A stretch of 64,000 nt of DNA from Noviherbaspirillum malthae (GCF_015352985.1 NZ_JACYXF010000032.1:1-64000), one strand, 5' to 3'; shown: positions 17,302 to 26,238, counted from the stretch's first letter. Notes: generated from the letters alone by a model not told the origin. Numbers and translations are program-made.

Positions 17302-17334
17302 CTTAAGCTTAACGTAAGCTCCTTCCTTTATGAT
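17302..17334 (+). promoter_or_regulatory. PmrA/QseB-like box with -10 element
   Basis: CTTAAG (17302-17307), five bases, then CGTAAG (17313-17318): an 11-bp period like the CTTAA-N5/6-CTTAA boxes bound by OmpR-family regulators of the PmrA/QseB group. A TATGAT (17329-17334) follows 10 bases later, as expected for an activator covering the -35 region. It would start a transcript toward the NhaR-like gene. Assignment is inference. Confidence 0.4.
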
Positions 17335-17575
17335 GCGATCAATGGCATTGAGAGAAACAATGCGTAGCCCACAGCGCCGCACGATCTTCCTGGTTCAGGC
17401 GGATTGCAGTCGGCGTACGGCCCCTGCACTGAACACCATTGATATGAGGCCTTCGGCGGTGGCGCGTTCTTCTCTGTTCTTCAAATCGCCCAGAACGAGC
17501 GCATGCCGATCCGGGCACGAAATCATGAATTTGCCTTTGCGAAGGAAGGTGCATGCCTCATCCCTCATATAGATC

Positions 17576-18505
17576 ATGAAAGCAACCGGACTCGCACTGA
17601 ACTTTCGGCATTTCTACTACTTCTGGGTCGTAGCGAAGGAAGGCAGCATCACGCGCGCTGCCGAACGCCTGGATGTCGCTGCGCAAACCATCAGTGCCCA
17701 GCTGAGCCTGCTCGAGCAGTCTCTCGGCAAGGCACTCTTCGTTCCGCAGGGCCGGCGGCTGGCCATCACCGAGGCGGGACGGATGGCCCTGAAATATGCC
17801 GACCAGATTTTCCCGCTCAGCGAACAGATGATGGGTGCGTTTGCCGAATCGGAAACCGAAGGCATGATGCGCCTGACGGTAGGGATCGCCGATTCCGTGC
17901 CGAAGTCGATTTCCTCGCGTTTTCTGGAAGCGGCGATATTGATGCCGCAGCGTGTGAAGCCGATCTGCTATGAGTATGGCCTGGATATTCTTCTTGCCGA
18001 TCTGGCATTGAACAAGCTCGACATCGTACTCTCAGATCGTCCGGCATCCGCGAATTCCAGCGTGAGACTATTTAGTCACTTGCTGGGAGAGAGCGAAGTC
18101 ACCCTGTACGGCGCGCCGACGCTTGCCGCCCGTTACAAGCCGGGCTTCCCCAAGAGTCTGAATAGCGCGCCGCTGCTGCTGCCTACCCGCAACAACATGA
18201 TCCGAAGCCGCATCGATTACTGGCTGGAGTCGCATGATCTGCATGCGGAGGTCGTGGGCGAGTTCGACGACAACGCCTTGCTCAATACATTCGGTCGAAA
18301 TGGTCTCGGCTTGTTTCCTGCGCTGTCGGTTCTCGAGCATGAAGTGCAAGCGGAGTGCGGCGCAGTTCCGGTCGGTTCTCTCGGGCCGGTGAAGGAGCAG
18401 TTTTACGCGATCCTCAACGAAAGGAAGATCAGGCATCCCGCAGTGGAGGCCATTCTCACCACGTATGCCGGAGGCATGTTTTCACCGTCGAAGATGGCGG
18501 CATAG
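17576..18505 (+). CDS. NhaR-like LysR transcriptional activator
   Basis: A 309-residue LysR-type regulator of the NhaR branch. The N-terminus LNFRHFYYFWVVAKEGSITR and the helix-turn-helix that follows (AERLDVAAQTISAQLSLLEQ) are typical of NhaR, as is GKALFVPQGRRLAITEAG. The effector domain has DIVLSDRPA and FGRNGLGLFPALSVLE. E. coli NhaR responds to Na+ and controls nhaA; no antiporter gene is adjacent here, so its targets are unknown. The start has only a weak upstream ribosome-binding site. Confidence 0.85.
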   Translation: MKATGLALNFRHFYYFWVVAKEGSITRAAERLDVAAQTISAQLSLLEQSLGKALFVPQGRRLAITEAGRMALKYADQIFPLSEQMMGAFAESETEGMMRLTVGIADSVPKSISSRFLEAAILMPQRVKPICYEYGLDILLADLALNKLDIVLSDRPASANSSVRLFSHLLGESEVTLYGAPTLAARYKPGFPKSLNSAPLLLPTRNNMIRSRIDYWLESHDLHAEVVGEFDDNALLNTFGRNGLGLFPALSVLEHEVQAECGAVPVGSLGPVKEQFYAILNERKIRHPAVEAILTTYAGGMFSPSKMAA

Positions 18506-18534
18506 AAGGCAGCCCAAGACTCCATTTCGTCAAG

Positions 18535-18660
18535 AGCCTCCTTAAAGACTTGATGTGCGGTGAGACGCCGGCACTGCGGTACTGGGCGAACCTCACGTTC
18601 GCACGCGTTCCTCTTGCCAGATTCAAGCCGCTCCCTGAGGTTTTTGATCCGGTTCGACAT
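18535..18660. repeat. dispersed repeat, copy 2 (diverged)
   Basis: Shares the order of blocks with copies at 1489 and 46275 (...GACGCCGGCACTGCGGT... then AACCTCACGTTCGCACGCG, then TTCAAGCCGCT), but with many substitutions, and the terminal inverted ends are eroded. It lies between the NhaR-like gene and the YdcF gene on the plus strand. Confidence 0.5.
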
Positions 18661-18685
18661 CGCGAGCCAAGACTGAACCACGACC

Positions 18686-19282
18686 ATGCGATATGCGCCA
18701 TTCATCCTGCCGGTTAACCTCATGCTTGCAGCGTTTCTCGGATTGCTCGTTCTGGCATGGCACATCGCAAGCTATGGCGGCCGTTCGTTCGACGCACCCG
18801 TGGATGCTGCGGTGGTGCTAGGTGCGGCCGTGTGGGGCGATAAGCCTTCGCCCGTTTACCGGGAGAGAATTCGGGAAGCGATCAACCGATATCGAAACAA
18901 GCAGGTCAAGTATCTTGTTTTCACCGGCGGCACTCCCAAGGCGAACTACCTCTCCGAAGGCGAAGTCGGGCGTGCATTCGCCATCAGGCACGGCGTTCCG
19001 CCCGAGGCCATCCTGATGGAAACGACATCGCGCACGACGTGGCAGAACCTAGTCAATGCGAAGACACTTCTGGAGACCCTTGGCGCAAACCGGGTGCTGG
19101 TGATCAGCGACCCCTTGCATCTGCGGCGCGCCGTGGCGATGGCCAAAGATCTCGACCTGGATGCGCTGCCCGGGCCCACGGCTTCCAGCCGATTCCAGTC
19201 GCTGCCCAAGCAGGCAAGGTTCCTGTGGAATGAAGTCTGGCGCTATCTTCATTATCTGGTGCTTGGCCATCGCTTTCGCTAG
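18686..19282 (+). CDS. YdcF family (DUF218) protein
   Basis: A 198-residue protein with one N-terminal membrane anchor (FILPVNLMLAAFLGLLVLAW, residues ~5-25) and a DUF218/YdcF domain. Motifs are DAAVVLGAAVWGDKPSPVY, LVFTGGTPKANYLSEGEVGR, TTSRTTWQNLVNAK and VLVISDPLHLRRAVAMAK. The family includes SanA and ElyC, which act in envelope or lipid-carrier metabolism; biochemical activity is not settled. The domain should face the periplasm. Confidence 0.88.
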   Translation: MRYAPFILPVNLMLAAFLGLLVLAWHIASYGGRSFDAPVDAAVVLGAAVWGDKPSPVYRERIREAINRYRNKQVKYLVFTGGTPKANYLSEGEVGRAFAIRHGVPPEAILMETTSRTTWQNLVNAKTLLETLGANRVLVISDPLHLRRAVAMAKDLDLDALPGPTASSRFQSLPKQARFLWNEVWRYLHYLVLGHRFR

Positions 19283-19299
19283 CAGCGCAAGGACAATGC

Positions 19300-19540
19300 A
19301 AGCGCCTCGTACGCGTTCGTTGGCTACCGTCAGGGTTGATCTGAGGGCTCGCATCTCCACGAGATGAAACCAAGCTGCTGCGCAGGTGATGGCTGCGAAA
19401 AGGCAGCAACGACCGCCGGGAATCCACATGATCAGTCCGGCCAGCTTCTGGTCTTCGAGCAACGAACGAAGAGGTTCTTCCAGCGACAGGGAATCACCGT
19501 ACGGCACGCGTAAAGAGAAGACGAGCAGGGGGCCGAACAA
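19300..19540 (-). pseudogene. CtaG (oxidase assembly factor) C-terminal remnant
   Basis: The leftward frame encodes FGPLLVFSLRVPYGDSLSLE followed by LLEDQKLAGLIMWIPGG and a hydrophobic helix. This matches the conserved C-terminal part of caa3-type CtaG proteins (DQQLAGLIMWVPGG). The same frame upstream is broken by stops (for example at 19568), and no CtaG N-terminus is present, so about two thirds of the gene is missing. It overlaps nothing useful and has no cox genes nearby. It is probably the eroded end of a lost cytochrome oxidase locus. Confidence 0.6.
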
Positions 19541-19764
19541 TCAAGTGCGCGTCAGCGTTGCCGGGATTCAGATGATCGCCCCGCATGTATCCCCGATCAT
19601 GGCTTGGCTGGGGCTACATGCGATAGGCGAAGCGCATGAACGCTGGCCGGGCTGCGGTGATGTCTGCGTTCTGAACGCGCCCTTCATGCCTGGCTCTGCA
19701 GCAGGCAATTGGGGCTGGGGCTTGTTGTAACAGACGTGGAGCGTGTGCAAGTTTGAAGGGGTAT
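19541..19764. other. degenerate region upstream of CtaG remnant
   Basis: The frame that would continue the CtaG remnant contains stop codons here. Other frames show no recognisable protein. It is probably decayed coding sequence. Confidence 0.4.
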
Positions 19765-19977
19765 TCAACCCTCTTCACCAAAGTCCATCTGCATGGCGAC
19801 GAGCCGTGCCTGCCGGTTTCCGAACCGGCCATAACGGTCATTGCGCTCCTGTTCGCTTCGGTCTTGCCTGGTCATTTGCATTCGCTTGACACCAAGCGTA
19901 CTTGCATCGGACTTCGAAGCATTCTCTTCGTTAATTTTGCGGTCCAGGCAAGCATGGAATTCAGGTACGGGCAGCAT
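19765..19977 (-). CDS. hypothetical 70-residue charged protein
   Basis: A possible 70-residue protein starting MLPVPEFHACLDRKINEENA at 19977, with GGAG nine bases upstream of the ATG. It is highly charged and hydrophilic (KRMQMTRQDRSEQERNDRYG), and has no signal peptide or membrane segment. No family is recognised. A CTTAGG-N5-CTTAAG box lies 87 bases upstream. It could instead be chance coding in a decaying region. Confidence 0.35.
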   Translation of the reverse strand: MLPVPEFHACLDRKINEENASKSDASTLGVKRMQMTRQDRSEQERNDRYGRFGNRQARLVAMQMDFGEEG

Positions 19978-20297
19978 GAGGCATTTCTCCAATTCGCAAG
20001 AAGTAAGGAATCGCAATGAATACGCAAGGCGTTGAGAACTCCAGCACATGCTCTCACGGCAGTCTTAGGCCAGGCTTAAGTTCAATCAGAAAAAGCATGA
20101 CCGAGGCTCAGCTAAAGCAATGGCATTCGCCGAACCTGAACGAGGCCAGGTTTATACAAGGGGAAGACTGGACGGCCGGCGGGCTGCAGAGCTTGCATGC
20201 ATGAGGTACGCAACGCGCGCAGCATGAGGGTCCAGCCAAACCATACTGCACGATCCGGCTCCAGCCCCCTTGGTTGATGACTCGGCAGGATCGACAA
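19978..20297. other. intergenic region with CTTAAG box
   Basis: A 320-base gap between two leftward genes. It holds the box at 20064-20080. Short frames here lack ribosome-binding sites. I see no further gene or RNA. Confidence 0.5.
20064..20080. promoter_or_regulatory. second PmrA/QseB-like box
   Basis: CTTAGG (20064-20069), five bases, then CTTAAG (20075-20080). It has the same spacing as the box at 17302 and lies upstream of the small leftward gene. No convincing -10 follows on either strand, so support is weaker. Confidence 0.3.
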
Positions 20298-20735
20298 TCA
20301 GGGAAAAACCAATACCGGCACCGATGCTTTCTGCAGCACTTCCTGCGTCGTGCTTTCGCTGAAGATCGTGTCGATGATGCCCATGTTTCCTCGGGTGGCC
20401 ATGACAATGAGATCGCAGTTTTCCTTTTCGACGGTGCTGAGGATTTCATCGCAGGGCAATGCCGACATCGAGACCACGCTCTTGCATCTGACCCCGGCTT
20501 CTTCAGCCAGGACGCGCACCTTTTCGACAGTCTGCCTGGCTGCTTCAAGATGCATGTGCTCGACATCCCGGCCGCTCTGAATCGCATCGTAGTCCGATGC
20601 CCGGTACAGGCGAGGTTCCGCCACGGAGAGCACGACCATCCCGGCGCGTGACATTTTCGCGAGATCGATTGCGGGTTGGATCGGCCGCAGAGACATTGGC
20701 GACCCGTCGACTGGTATCAAGATTGAATGAAACAT
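20298..20735 (-). CDS. universal stress protein, UspA family
   Basis: A 145-residue single-domain UspA protein. It opens MFHSILIPVDGSPMSLRPI with the nucleotide-pocket Asp and ends ASVPVLVFP. The usual ATP motif G-x2-G-x9-G(S/T) appears as GNMGIIDTIFSESTT, where the last Gly is replaced, so ATP binding is uncertain. A GAGGAT site precedes the ATG. Expressed in stress or stationary phase in relatives (family knowledge). Confidence 0.92.
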   Translation of the reverse strand: MFHSILIPVDGSPMSLRPIQPAIDLAKMSRAGMVVLSVAEPRLYRASDYDAIQSGRDVEHMHLEAARQTVEKVRVLAEEAGVRCKSVVSMSALPCDEILSTVEKENCDLIVMATRGNMGIIDTIFSESTTQEVLQKASVPVLVFP

Positions 20736-20867
20736 GACTTATCCTCAATTTCTTCCGACATGAACGTACGATTCAGGCTCGCTTCGAACCTGTCATGTCA
20801 ACATGCGCAATGGGAACACGACGAGCAGACGACGTTCGTCGTACTCGTCAGGATGCAGACGGGAAGA

Positions 20868-21197
20868 TCATGCCCGTGGTGGCGGCTTCGCTGTCAGAGG
20901 AACAATCGACAGGAAGAATAGAGGTGAGTTTGCGGAGCGTGTCGAACGTGTCAGCGTGGTTGGATTCGGCTGCCCGGGGATGGCATAGTCGGAAAGCTCT
21001 TCGATTGTTGATGACACCGTCGCACCGTCGGCAATCTCAACGTCAACGGCGTTTTCGCTATCGTCCTGAGCAGCTGACACCTGGACTACTCCGTTGCTTT
21101 GCTGTGGAAAGAGAGACGCGTCAATGCCGAGCGCGGCCACGGTTCCCTGGAGAAGGAAGATGGCAAGCAGGAACGCAAAAAACAGATTTCTCTTCAT
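20868..21197 (-). CDS. small exported protein, possibly CzcI-like
   Basis: A 109-residue protein. The ATG at 21197 gives MKRNLFFAFLLAIFLLQGTVAA, a clear Sec signal peptide; the frame's first ATG adds four residues. The mature part is acidic (AAQDDSENAVDVEIADGATV) with a Ser/Thr-rich middle and a short hydrophobic then Pro-rich tail (FFLSIVPLTAKPPPRA). Signal peptide plus Pro/Arg tail is reminiscent of CzcI-type proteins linked to metal efflux operons in Burkholderiales, but the His-rich metal-binding part is missing. No efflux genes are nearby. Function unknown. Confidence 0.55.
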   Translation of the reverse strand: MKRNLFFAFLLAIFLLQGTVAALGIDASLFPQQSNGVVQVSAAQDDSENAVDVEIADGATVSSTIEELSDYAIPGQPNPTTLTRSTRSANSPLFFLSIVPLTAKPPPRA

Positions 21198-21464
21198 GTT
21201 CCGGATCAAGCTCGACTTGGTTGAGGAAGTTAAGGCGAGTGGGGCTTCGCATCAATGTTACCGCTGTCCATGAGTTTGATACCTATTGTGCCCAGAGTTC
21301 ATCAAGATTTCTTGACAAAGTAGCCTGGTTGAAACTACGGCTAGAAACTTTCAGTCTTTTGTTCACAGTTTCGTCGCTCAACGGAATGTTTTCTGCAGTT
21401 AAAACTCGAGGATTGAAAGCACGCTTATCCCGAAAAGGAGTGCAGGACTTCATACGCAAAAAGA

Positions 21465-23957
21465 TTATGTGAATGTACCGGTGCTGCAGGAGACGCGTGT
21501 CAGGAATGGAGCGACTTCATCTGCCGGAAGTGGCGCAGCGAAATAATATCCTTGCGCTTCGTCGCATCCGCACGTCCTGAGGAAGGCCAAGGTGTCGGCC
21601 GTTTCGACGCCTTCGGCGACGACCGGGAGGCCCAGCCGGTGCGCCATATCGATAAACGCCTCAATGACTCGCCTGTTTCCGCTCTTGTCGCGATTCTTCT
21701 GGTTCACAAACGAACGGTCGAGTTTCAGAACATCGATCGGGAATTGGCCCAGGTAAGCCAGGCCCGAATAGCCTGTCCCGAAGTCGTCCACGGCAAGGGA
21801 AACGCCAAGCCCCTTGAGTGCCTGGAAGATTTCTGCCGATGCCTCTATGTCGTTGACGAGCGACGTCTCCGTGAGCTCCAGTTCCAGCTGATCGGCTTGC
21901 AGTCCCGATTTTGCCAGGGCACTGCGAACGTCGGCAATCAGCCGGTCATGAGCCAGTTGCCGCGCAGACAGGTTGACCGAGATGCGAATGGGTTTGCTGG
22001 TGGCTTCATTGATTCGCTGCGCTTCGGTGCAGGCTTCTTCCAGGACCCATCGCCCGATCTCTTCAATGAAACCCCGCTCCTCCGCGATCGGAATGAAATC
22101 CAGGGGAGGGATACGTCCAAGCTGCGGATGATTCCAGCGAATCAGCGCTTCGAAACCGGTGACTTGCATCGTCGCCAGGCTGACCCTGGGTTGATAGTGA
22201 AGTTCGAATTCCTTCCGCTCCAGGGCGCGGTGCAAGGAGTTCTCTATGGTCATCCGCCCCTTCATCTGTTCGCTCATTTCCTGGTTGAAGAAGCGGTAAC
22301 TGTTGCGCCCGGCTTCCTTCGCGCGGTACATCGCAATGTCCGCCGCCTGCAGCAGCGCCTCCTTGGTCGTGGCATCGTCGGGGTACATGCTGATGCCGAC
22401 GGAGGCGCGGACGAAAACTTCATGTCCTGCAATGAGCATCGGTTCCGAGAGCGCCGAACTGAGCTTTTCAACCAGTTTCTGTGCCGACTCGACGCCGCGC
22501 ACGCAAGGTGCCGCGACAACAAACTCGTCCCCGCCGAGGCGGGCGACCAGGTCGTCCGGCCGAAGGTTCTTGCGGAGCCGGCGGGCCACTTCCGTCAACA
22601 GGACATCGCCCGGCGCATGGCCGAGGGTATCGTTGACTTCCTTGAACCGGTCGAGGTCGATGAACAGCACGGCAACCTGAGCCTTTGCCTTCGAGTCTTC
22701 CAGCAGCTGCTCCAGACGTTCCTGCATATGAGACCGGTTCGCCAAGCCGGTAAGCGAATCATGCGTGGCGAGCCGTTCCAGCCTTTTTTCAGCGAGGATC
22801 TGTTCGGTGATGTCCCTGCCGACGCCGCGGTATCCCTTGAATTGCCCATCCTCGAAAATCGGTTCTCCGGAAATCGCGGAATGCCGTACCGTGCCTTTGC
22901 TTTGAACATAGACGCAATACCGGATGTCCCTGAACACCTTGCGCTGCGCGAATACGTTCAGATACTCGCGCAATCCGGGTTGATCGGTGTCTGCAGCACG
23001 CTCGACACGCGTGCGGCCGATGACTTCATCGGGAGATGCTCCGAATAGTCTGTACAGCCCGTCGGAGACATGGGTGAAGCGGCCTTCGGCATCGGTCTCC
23101 CAGTACCAGTCGGAGGACAGATTGGCCAGACTGCGGAACCGCTCTTCACTGCGCATCAAGGACTCGCGTTCGCGACGTTCACTTCCGATATCCCTCGCCA
23201 CGACGACTGCACCGAGCTTTTCCTCAGTAATCGGGTCGCGCAGCACCCGAATCTTCGCGCCCAGCCAAACGTAGTGGCCGTTCTTGTGCCTGATGCGGAA
23301 TTCAACCAGCTTGCTGCCGGTTTCGCCGGCTGCCTGTCTTGCCACCTCGGCCCGGACAAGAGGCGCATCGTCCCGGTGGATGCGGGAATACGCGCTGACG
23401 CCGCGCAATTCCTCGGGCAGGAATCCCAGCAGGACTTCGGAGGATGGGGAGACATAGAGGTAGTCGCCGGTGTCGGGCGCGTGGTGGCTGATCAGGTCGG
23501 TACTGTGTTCCATGACCAGGCGAAGCGCGAGTTCGCTTTTCGCCAACTCAAGTACTGCCTCGCGCAATTCGGTGGATTCGGTAATTGCACCGGCATATCC
23601 GAGAAACTCGCCGTTTTCCTTGAAGCGCGGAACGGCCGAACTTCGCAGCCAGCGAGTGGAACCATCGCTCTTGATGACCCGGTATTCAAACTGATAGCCT
23701 GTCCGCTTGTCCCTGGCCTCCTGGAAGGCCGGCTTGAGACGAATGCGGTCTTCCGGGCAGATTACTTCCAGCCATTCGGATTGCGCAAATTGGCCTTGCT
23801 CCGGAAATTTGTCGGGTACGTCCGAATGAATGCAGGTACAGACACCCTGCAAGTCGGAAGTCCAGACCACGGTGGTCGCATGCTCTGCCAGATCTCTTGC
23901 TGAGCCATGGTATTGGCCTGACGCTGTATTCGTCTGTCCGTTATTGTCTCTGCGCAC
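21465..23957 (-). CDS. PAS-GGDEF-EAL cyclic-di-GMP enzyme
   Basis: An 830-residue soluble signalling protein with three N-terminal PAS/PAC modules (~residues 20-140, 145-265 and 270-390) and no membrane segment. A GGDEF domain (~400-560) has intact RLGGDEFVV and an RPDD inhibitory I-site five residues earlier. A C-terminal EAL domain (~575-820) has FEALIRW, NLSARQL, DDFGTGYSGLAYL and KLDRSFV. Both catalytic centres look functional, so it may make and degrade c-di-GMP under control of PAS ligands such as oxygen, redox or small molecules. It is monocistronic. Confidence 0.94.
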   Translation of the reverse strand: MRRDNNGQTNTASGQYHGSARDLAEHATTVVWTSDLQGVCTCIHSDVPDKFPEQGQFAQSEWLEVICPEDRIRLKPAFQEARDKRTGYQFEYRVIKSDGSTRWLRSSAVPRFKENGEFLGYAGAITESTELREAVLELAKSELALRLVMEHSTDLISHHAPDTGDYLYVSPSSEVLLGFLPEELRGVSAYSRIHRDDAPLVRAEVARQAAGETGSKLVEFRIRHKNGHYVWLGAKIRVLRDPITEEKLGAVVVARDIGSERRERESLMRSEERFRSLANLSSDWYWETDAEGRFTHVSDGLYRLFGASPDEVIGRTRVERAADTDQPGLREYLNVFAQRKVFRDIRYCVYVQSKGTVRHSAISGEPIFEDGQFKGYRGVGRDITEQILAEKRLERLATHDSLTGLANRSHMQERLEQLLEDSKAKAQVAVLFIDLDRFKEVNDTLGHAPGDVLLTEVARRLRKNLRPDDLVARLGGDEFVVAAPCVRGVESAQKLVEKLSSALSEPMLIAGHEVFVRASVGISMYPDDATTKEALLQAADIAMYRAKEAGRNSYRFFNQEMSEQMKGRMTIENSLHRALERKEFELHYQPRVSLATMQVTGFEALIRWNHPQLGRIPPLDFIPIAEERGFIEEIGRWVLEEACTEAQRINEATSKPIRISVNLSARQLAHDRLIADVRSALAKSGLQADQLELELTETSLVNDIEASAEIFQALKGLGVSLAVDDFGTGYSGLAYLGQFPIDVLKLDRSFVNQKNRDKSGNRRVIEAFIDMAHRLGLPVVAEGVETADTLAFLRTCGCDEAQGYYFAAPLPADEVAPFLTRVSCSTGTFT

Positions 23958-24138
23958 GGTTCGTAGACCTTGTCTCTATCTATTTTTGCCGGGAAACATC
24001 ATACTGGTTTCCCGGCGAGCTAGAAAGAACCTCAAGCCCGCTTCGCGACGCCGTCACAACAGACATCAGCCGAAAATCCCTGGCCGGCAGATTCAAAATT
24101 GAAAATCTATCAATGCATGATGCAGCGGAGGCACCGGC

Positions 24139-25101
24139 TCAGCCAATGCGCGGCGGCAGATCCTCCCGGTCCAGCATTTGATTGATGCGCTGTCGCGCAA
24201 ACGGATCGGCACTGTCGACATATCGCATGGCGGAATGGACGTCCTTCCAACCGACGTATTCCATTAACGTCTTGACATCCCAGCCATTGGCGCTGGCCCA
24301 GGTGGCAAAACCCCGCCGCAATGAATGGCCGCTGTACAGTTCCGGGGATTCGACCCCGGCTTCCTTCAGAATCGAACGCAGCAGCGGCACCAGGCTGTCG
24401 ATGTGGAGGCCTTCGCCGCCGACATGACCCCAGCGATCGATTGCGCGGAAAACCGCGCCCTCGCCGATCTTTGCCGCATCCACCCACGCCAGATAGGCCT
24501 CCACCGGACAGAGCCGGGCCAGAGCCGGCGCCTTGAATGTCGTGCCGCGGAGCCGCCGGTCGGTCTTGGTCAGGGTGAAATAGCAGGTCATGCCCTGGCC
24601 AGGCATCACCTCGACATGTTCGGCGCGCAGCCGGGTCAATTCGTCGCCGCGAAAGCCGCGCCAGAAACCGAGCAGCAGCAGGGACCGGTTTCGCAGGTGC
24701 CGCAGCTCCGCACCCCGGTTATTGTCGGCCCGCGCTGCCGCTATGGAAGATGCGATCCAGCGATCGACCTGAGACAACTGTTCGATCAGCAGCGGTTTGG
24801 CCCGTTTCTCCCGGGCCGGGTGCAGCACCTGAATGCCCTTGAATACCTTTTTGACGATCGGCGCCTTGGTCGGATCGGGAAAGCCCTGCTCGATGTGCCA
24901 TTGGGCGAGGGCGGCCAGTCTCTGGCGCAGCGTGTTGACCGACAGGGATTCGGCATGATCCACCAGGTAACGGGCGATGCTTTCGCTGGTGGCGGGCAGG
25001 AAGCCGCCCCATTCGACTTCGAAGTGGCGGATCGCCCCCTGATAAGCCTTTCTCGTGTTGTCGCGCGTGGCGGCTTTTATATACTGGTCAAACTGGGTCA
25101 T
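24139..25101 (-). CDS. tyrosine recombinase / phage-type integrase
   Basis: A 320-residue site-specific recombinase. The SAM-like N-terminal DNA-binding domain (~residues 1-95; DNTRKAYQGAIRHFEVEW) is followed by a catalytic domain with Arg I in GFWRGFRGDEL, GHSLRRGFATWA (the HxxR pair), GWKDVHS and nucleophile Tyr in AMRYVDSADP. It is full length with all catalytic residues. No phage, plasmid or integron-cassette genes and no tRNA target are nearby, so it is a solitary integrase. Confidence 0.9.
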   Translation of the reverse strand: MTQFDQYIKAATRDNTRKAYQGAIRHFEVEWGGFLPATSESIARYLVDHAESLSVNTLRQRLAALAQWHIEQGFPDPTKAPIVKKVFKGIQVLHPAREKRAKPLLIEQLSQVDRWIASSIAAARADNNRGAELRHLRNRSLLLLGFWRGFRGDELTRLRAEHVEVMPGQGMTCYFTLTKTDRRLRGTTFKAPALARLCPVEAYLAWVDAAKIGEGAVFRAIDRWGHVGGEGLHIDSLVPLLRSILKEAGVESPELYSGHSLRRGFATWASANGWDVKTLMEYVGWKDVHSAMRYVDSADPFARQRINQMLDREDLPPRIG

Positions 25102-25405
25102 GTGCTGCTTTGCATTGCGGAGGACGCTACTGATGAAGCGTTAGGATCGAACATGTCGAAAATGGAATTCAGGGTCGATCATAGCGCCATATCCGACGCC
25201 AGTTGCAAAATCAGGTGCGACGCTCCTTCTCACGGCGACTCACAACAATAAACCGGGCAAGCCTGCATGTCAGCGTTTGTCGGCGACGTGGGGCCCTTGA
25301 TGCTCATGCAACGCCGAATGCCGGCGGTTTACCGAAGGTGCCTCCATCAATATAATTGCGATTTTGTCAGTAACCAAAAGTAAAAAATCTACTTGGGGGG
25401 TCTTC
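25102..25405. other. intergenic region, integrase / exported protein
   Basis: A 304-base divergent promoter region. I see no gene, repeat or strong operator in it. Confidence 0.5.
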
Positions 25406-25972
25406 ATGTCTATTCGCCGCACGTTCGGCTGTGCAATCCTTGCGCTCGCTCCTGTATTGGTCAATGCGCAATCGCTGCCTGAAGGTTACTTGTGCTGCAA
25501 CATGCGCACCGACGGCAGCTGGATCAGCGACATCAATTATGCGGAGAACGGCAAGCGCATCATCCCCGCGGGTACGCCGGTAAAGGCGACAGGGTATGGA
25601 CGCTATCGTGTACATGTCGACATCAACGGCGCCAGGCAGGCGATCGGCAATGACTACAGCCGGGATATGAACATGGAGAGCTTCGCTCAGCGCTACATCG
25701 TAAGCGAGGATCCGAAAGCCAAACTGGCCAGCTACCCCGCCAAGATGCGGTCAGCCATCACGAACGCGCGCCTGATCCCGGGAATGACCCGCGAGCAGGT
25801 GCTCATGGCAGTCGGTTACCCGGTCACCAGCGAGAACCCGCAGCTGGACGCCAAGGTATGGCGCTACTGGCTCTCAAGCTTTTCCGAATTCCAGGTCGTT
25901 TTCAATCCGAACGGAACGGTCAAGGAAGTGACGGCCGATCCGCAGACCAGGAACCTGATAATGCAGGACTGA
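25406..25972 (+). CDS. exported protein with SmpA/BamE-like C-terminus
   Basis: A 188-residue exported protein. The ATG at 25406 (MSIRRTFGCAILALAPVLVNAQ) gives a Sec signal peptide cut near residue 22; the frame extends 14 residues upstream without a good signal. The middle has EGYLCCNMRTDGSWISDINY. The C-terminal ~60 residues (ITNARLIPGMTREQVLMAVG, then WRYWLSSFSEFQVVFNPNG) resemble the SmpA/OmlA/BamE fold. There is no lipobox, so it should be free in the periplasm. A long hairpin follows 28 bases downstream. Confidence 0.75.
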   Translation: MSIRRTFGCAILALAPVLVNAQSLPEGYLCCNMRTDGSWISDINYAENGKRIIPAGTPVKATGYGRYRVHVDINGARQAIGNDYSRDMNMESFAQRYIVSEDPKAKLASYPAKMRSAITNARLIPGMTREQVLMAVGYPVTSENPQLDAKVWRYWLSSFSEFQVVFNPNGTVKEVTADPQTRNLIMQD

Positions 25973-25999
25973 TGTCGCCGCATCAAAAAGAGCTTTACG

Positions 26000-26042
26000 C
26001 GCTACCCTCGCGCAGGCCGTTTCCGCCTGCACGAGGGTAGCG
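26000..26042. terminator. strong hairpin, putative terminator
   Basis: Inverted arms of about 17 bases (CGCTACCCTCGcGCAGG with CCTGCaCGAGGGTAGCG, one mismatch) form a stable stem after the exported-protein gene. No T-run follows on the plus strand. It may terminate with help or protect the 3' end. Confidence 0.6.
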
Positions 26043-26238
26043 ATCAATCGCGAAGTTGATCGGGCGGACATGGTTTTCCTGCAAGAGGAATATTGATGAG
26101 AGTCCTTGCTTGGGTTACTGTGGCAACATTCGCGTAGTTCTGCGGAAAGCGTGGATTGTGTTCTCAAAGGAGGCCGCCGGCGGCAAATTCGAAGGGCACA
26201 ATCCACATGTTCAGGTGCTGCACCTTTCAGAAAACATC

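Larger units (their letters stand above)
17004..17575. other. divergent intergenic region, RR / NhaR-like
   Basis: A 572-base gap between the leftward response regulator and the rightward LysR gene. It holds a near-perfect direct repeat (17165-17181 and 17280-17296) and a tandem CTTAAG-type box with a good -10 match. Frames within it lack ribosome-binding sites and protein-like composition. I see no gene in it. Confidence 0.6.

Noticed and set aside
24325..25251. Rightward 308-codon frame opposite the integrase
   Set aside because: The integrase has all catalytic motifs on the minus strand; this frame is its antisense shadow.
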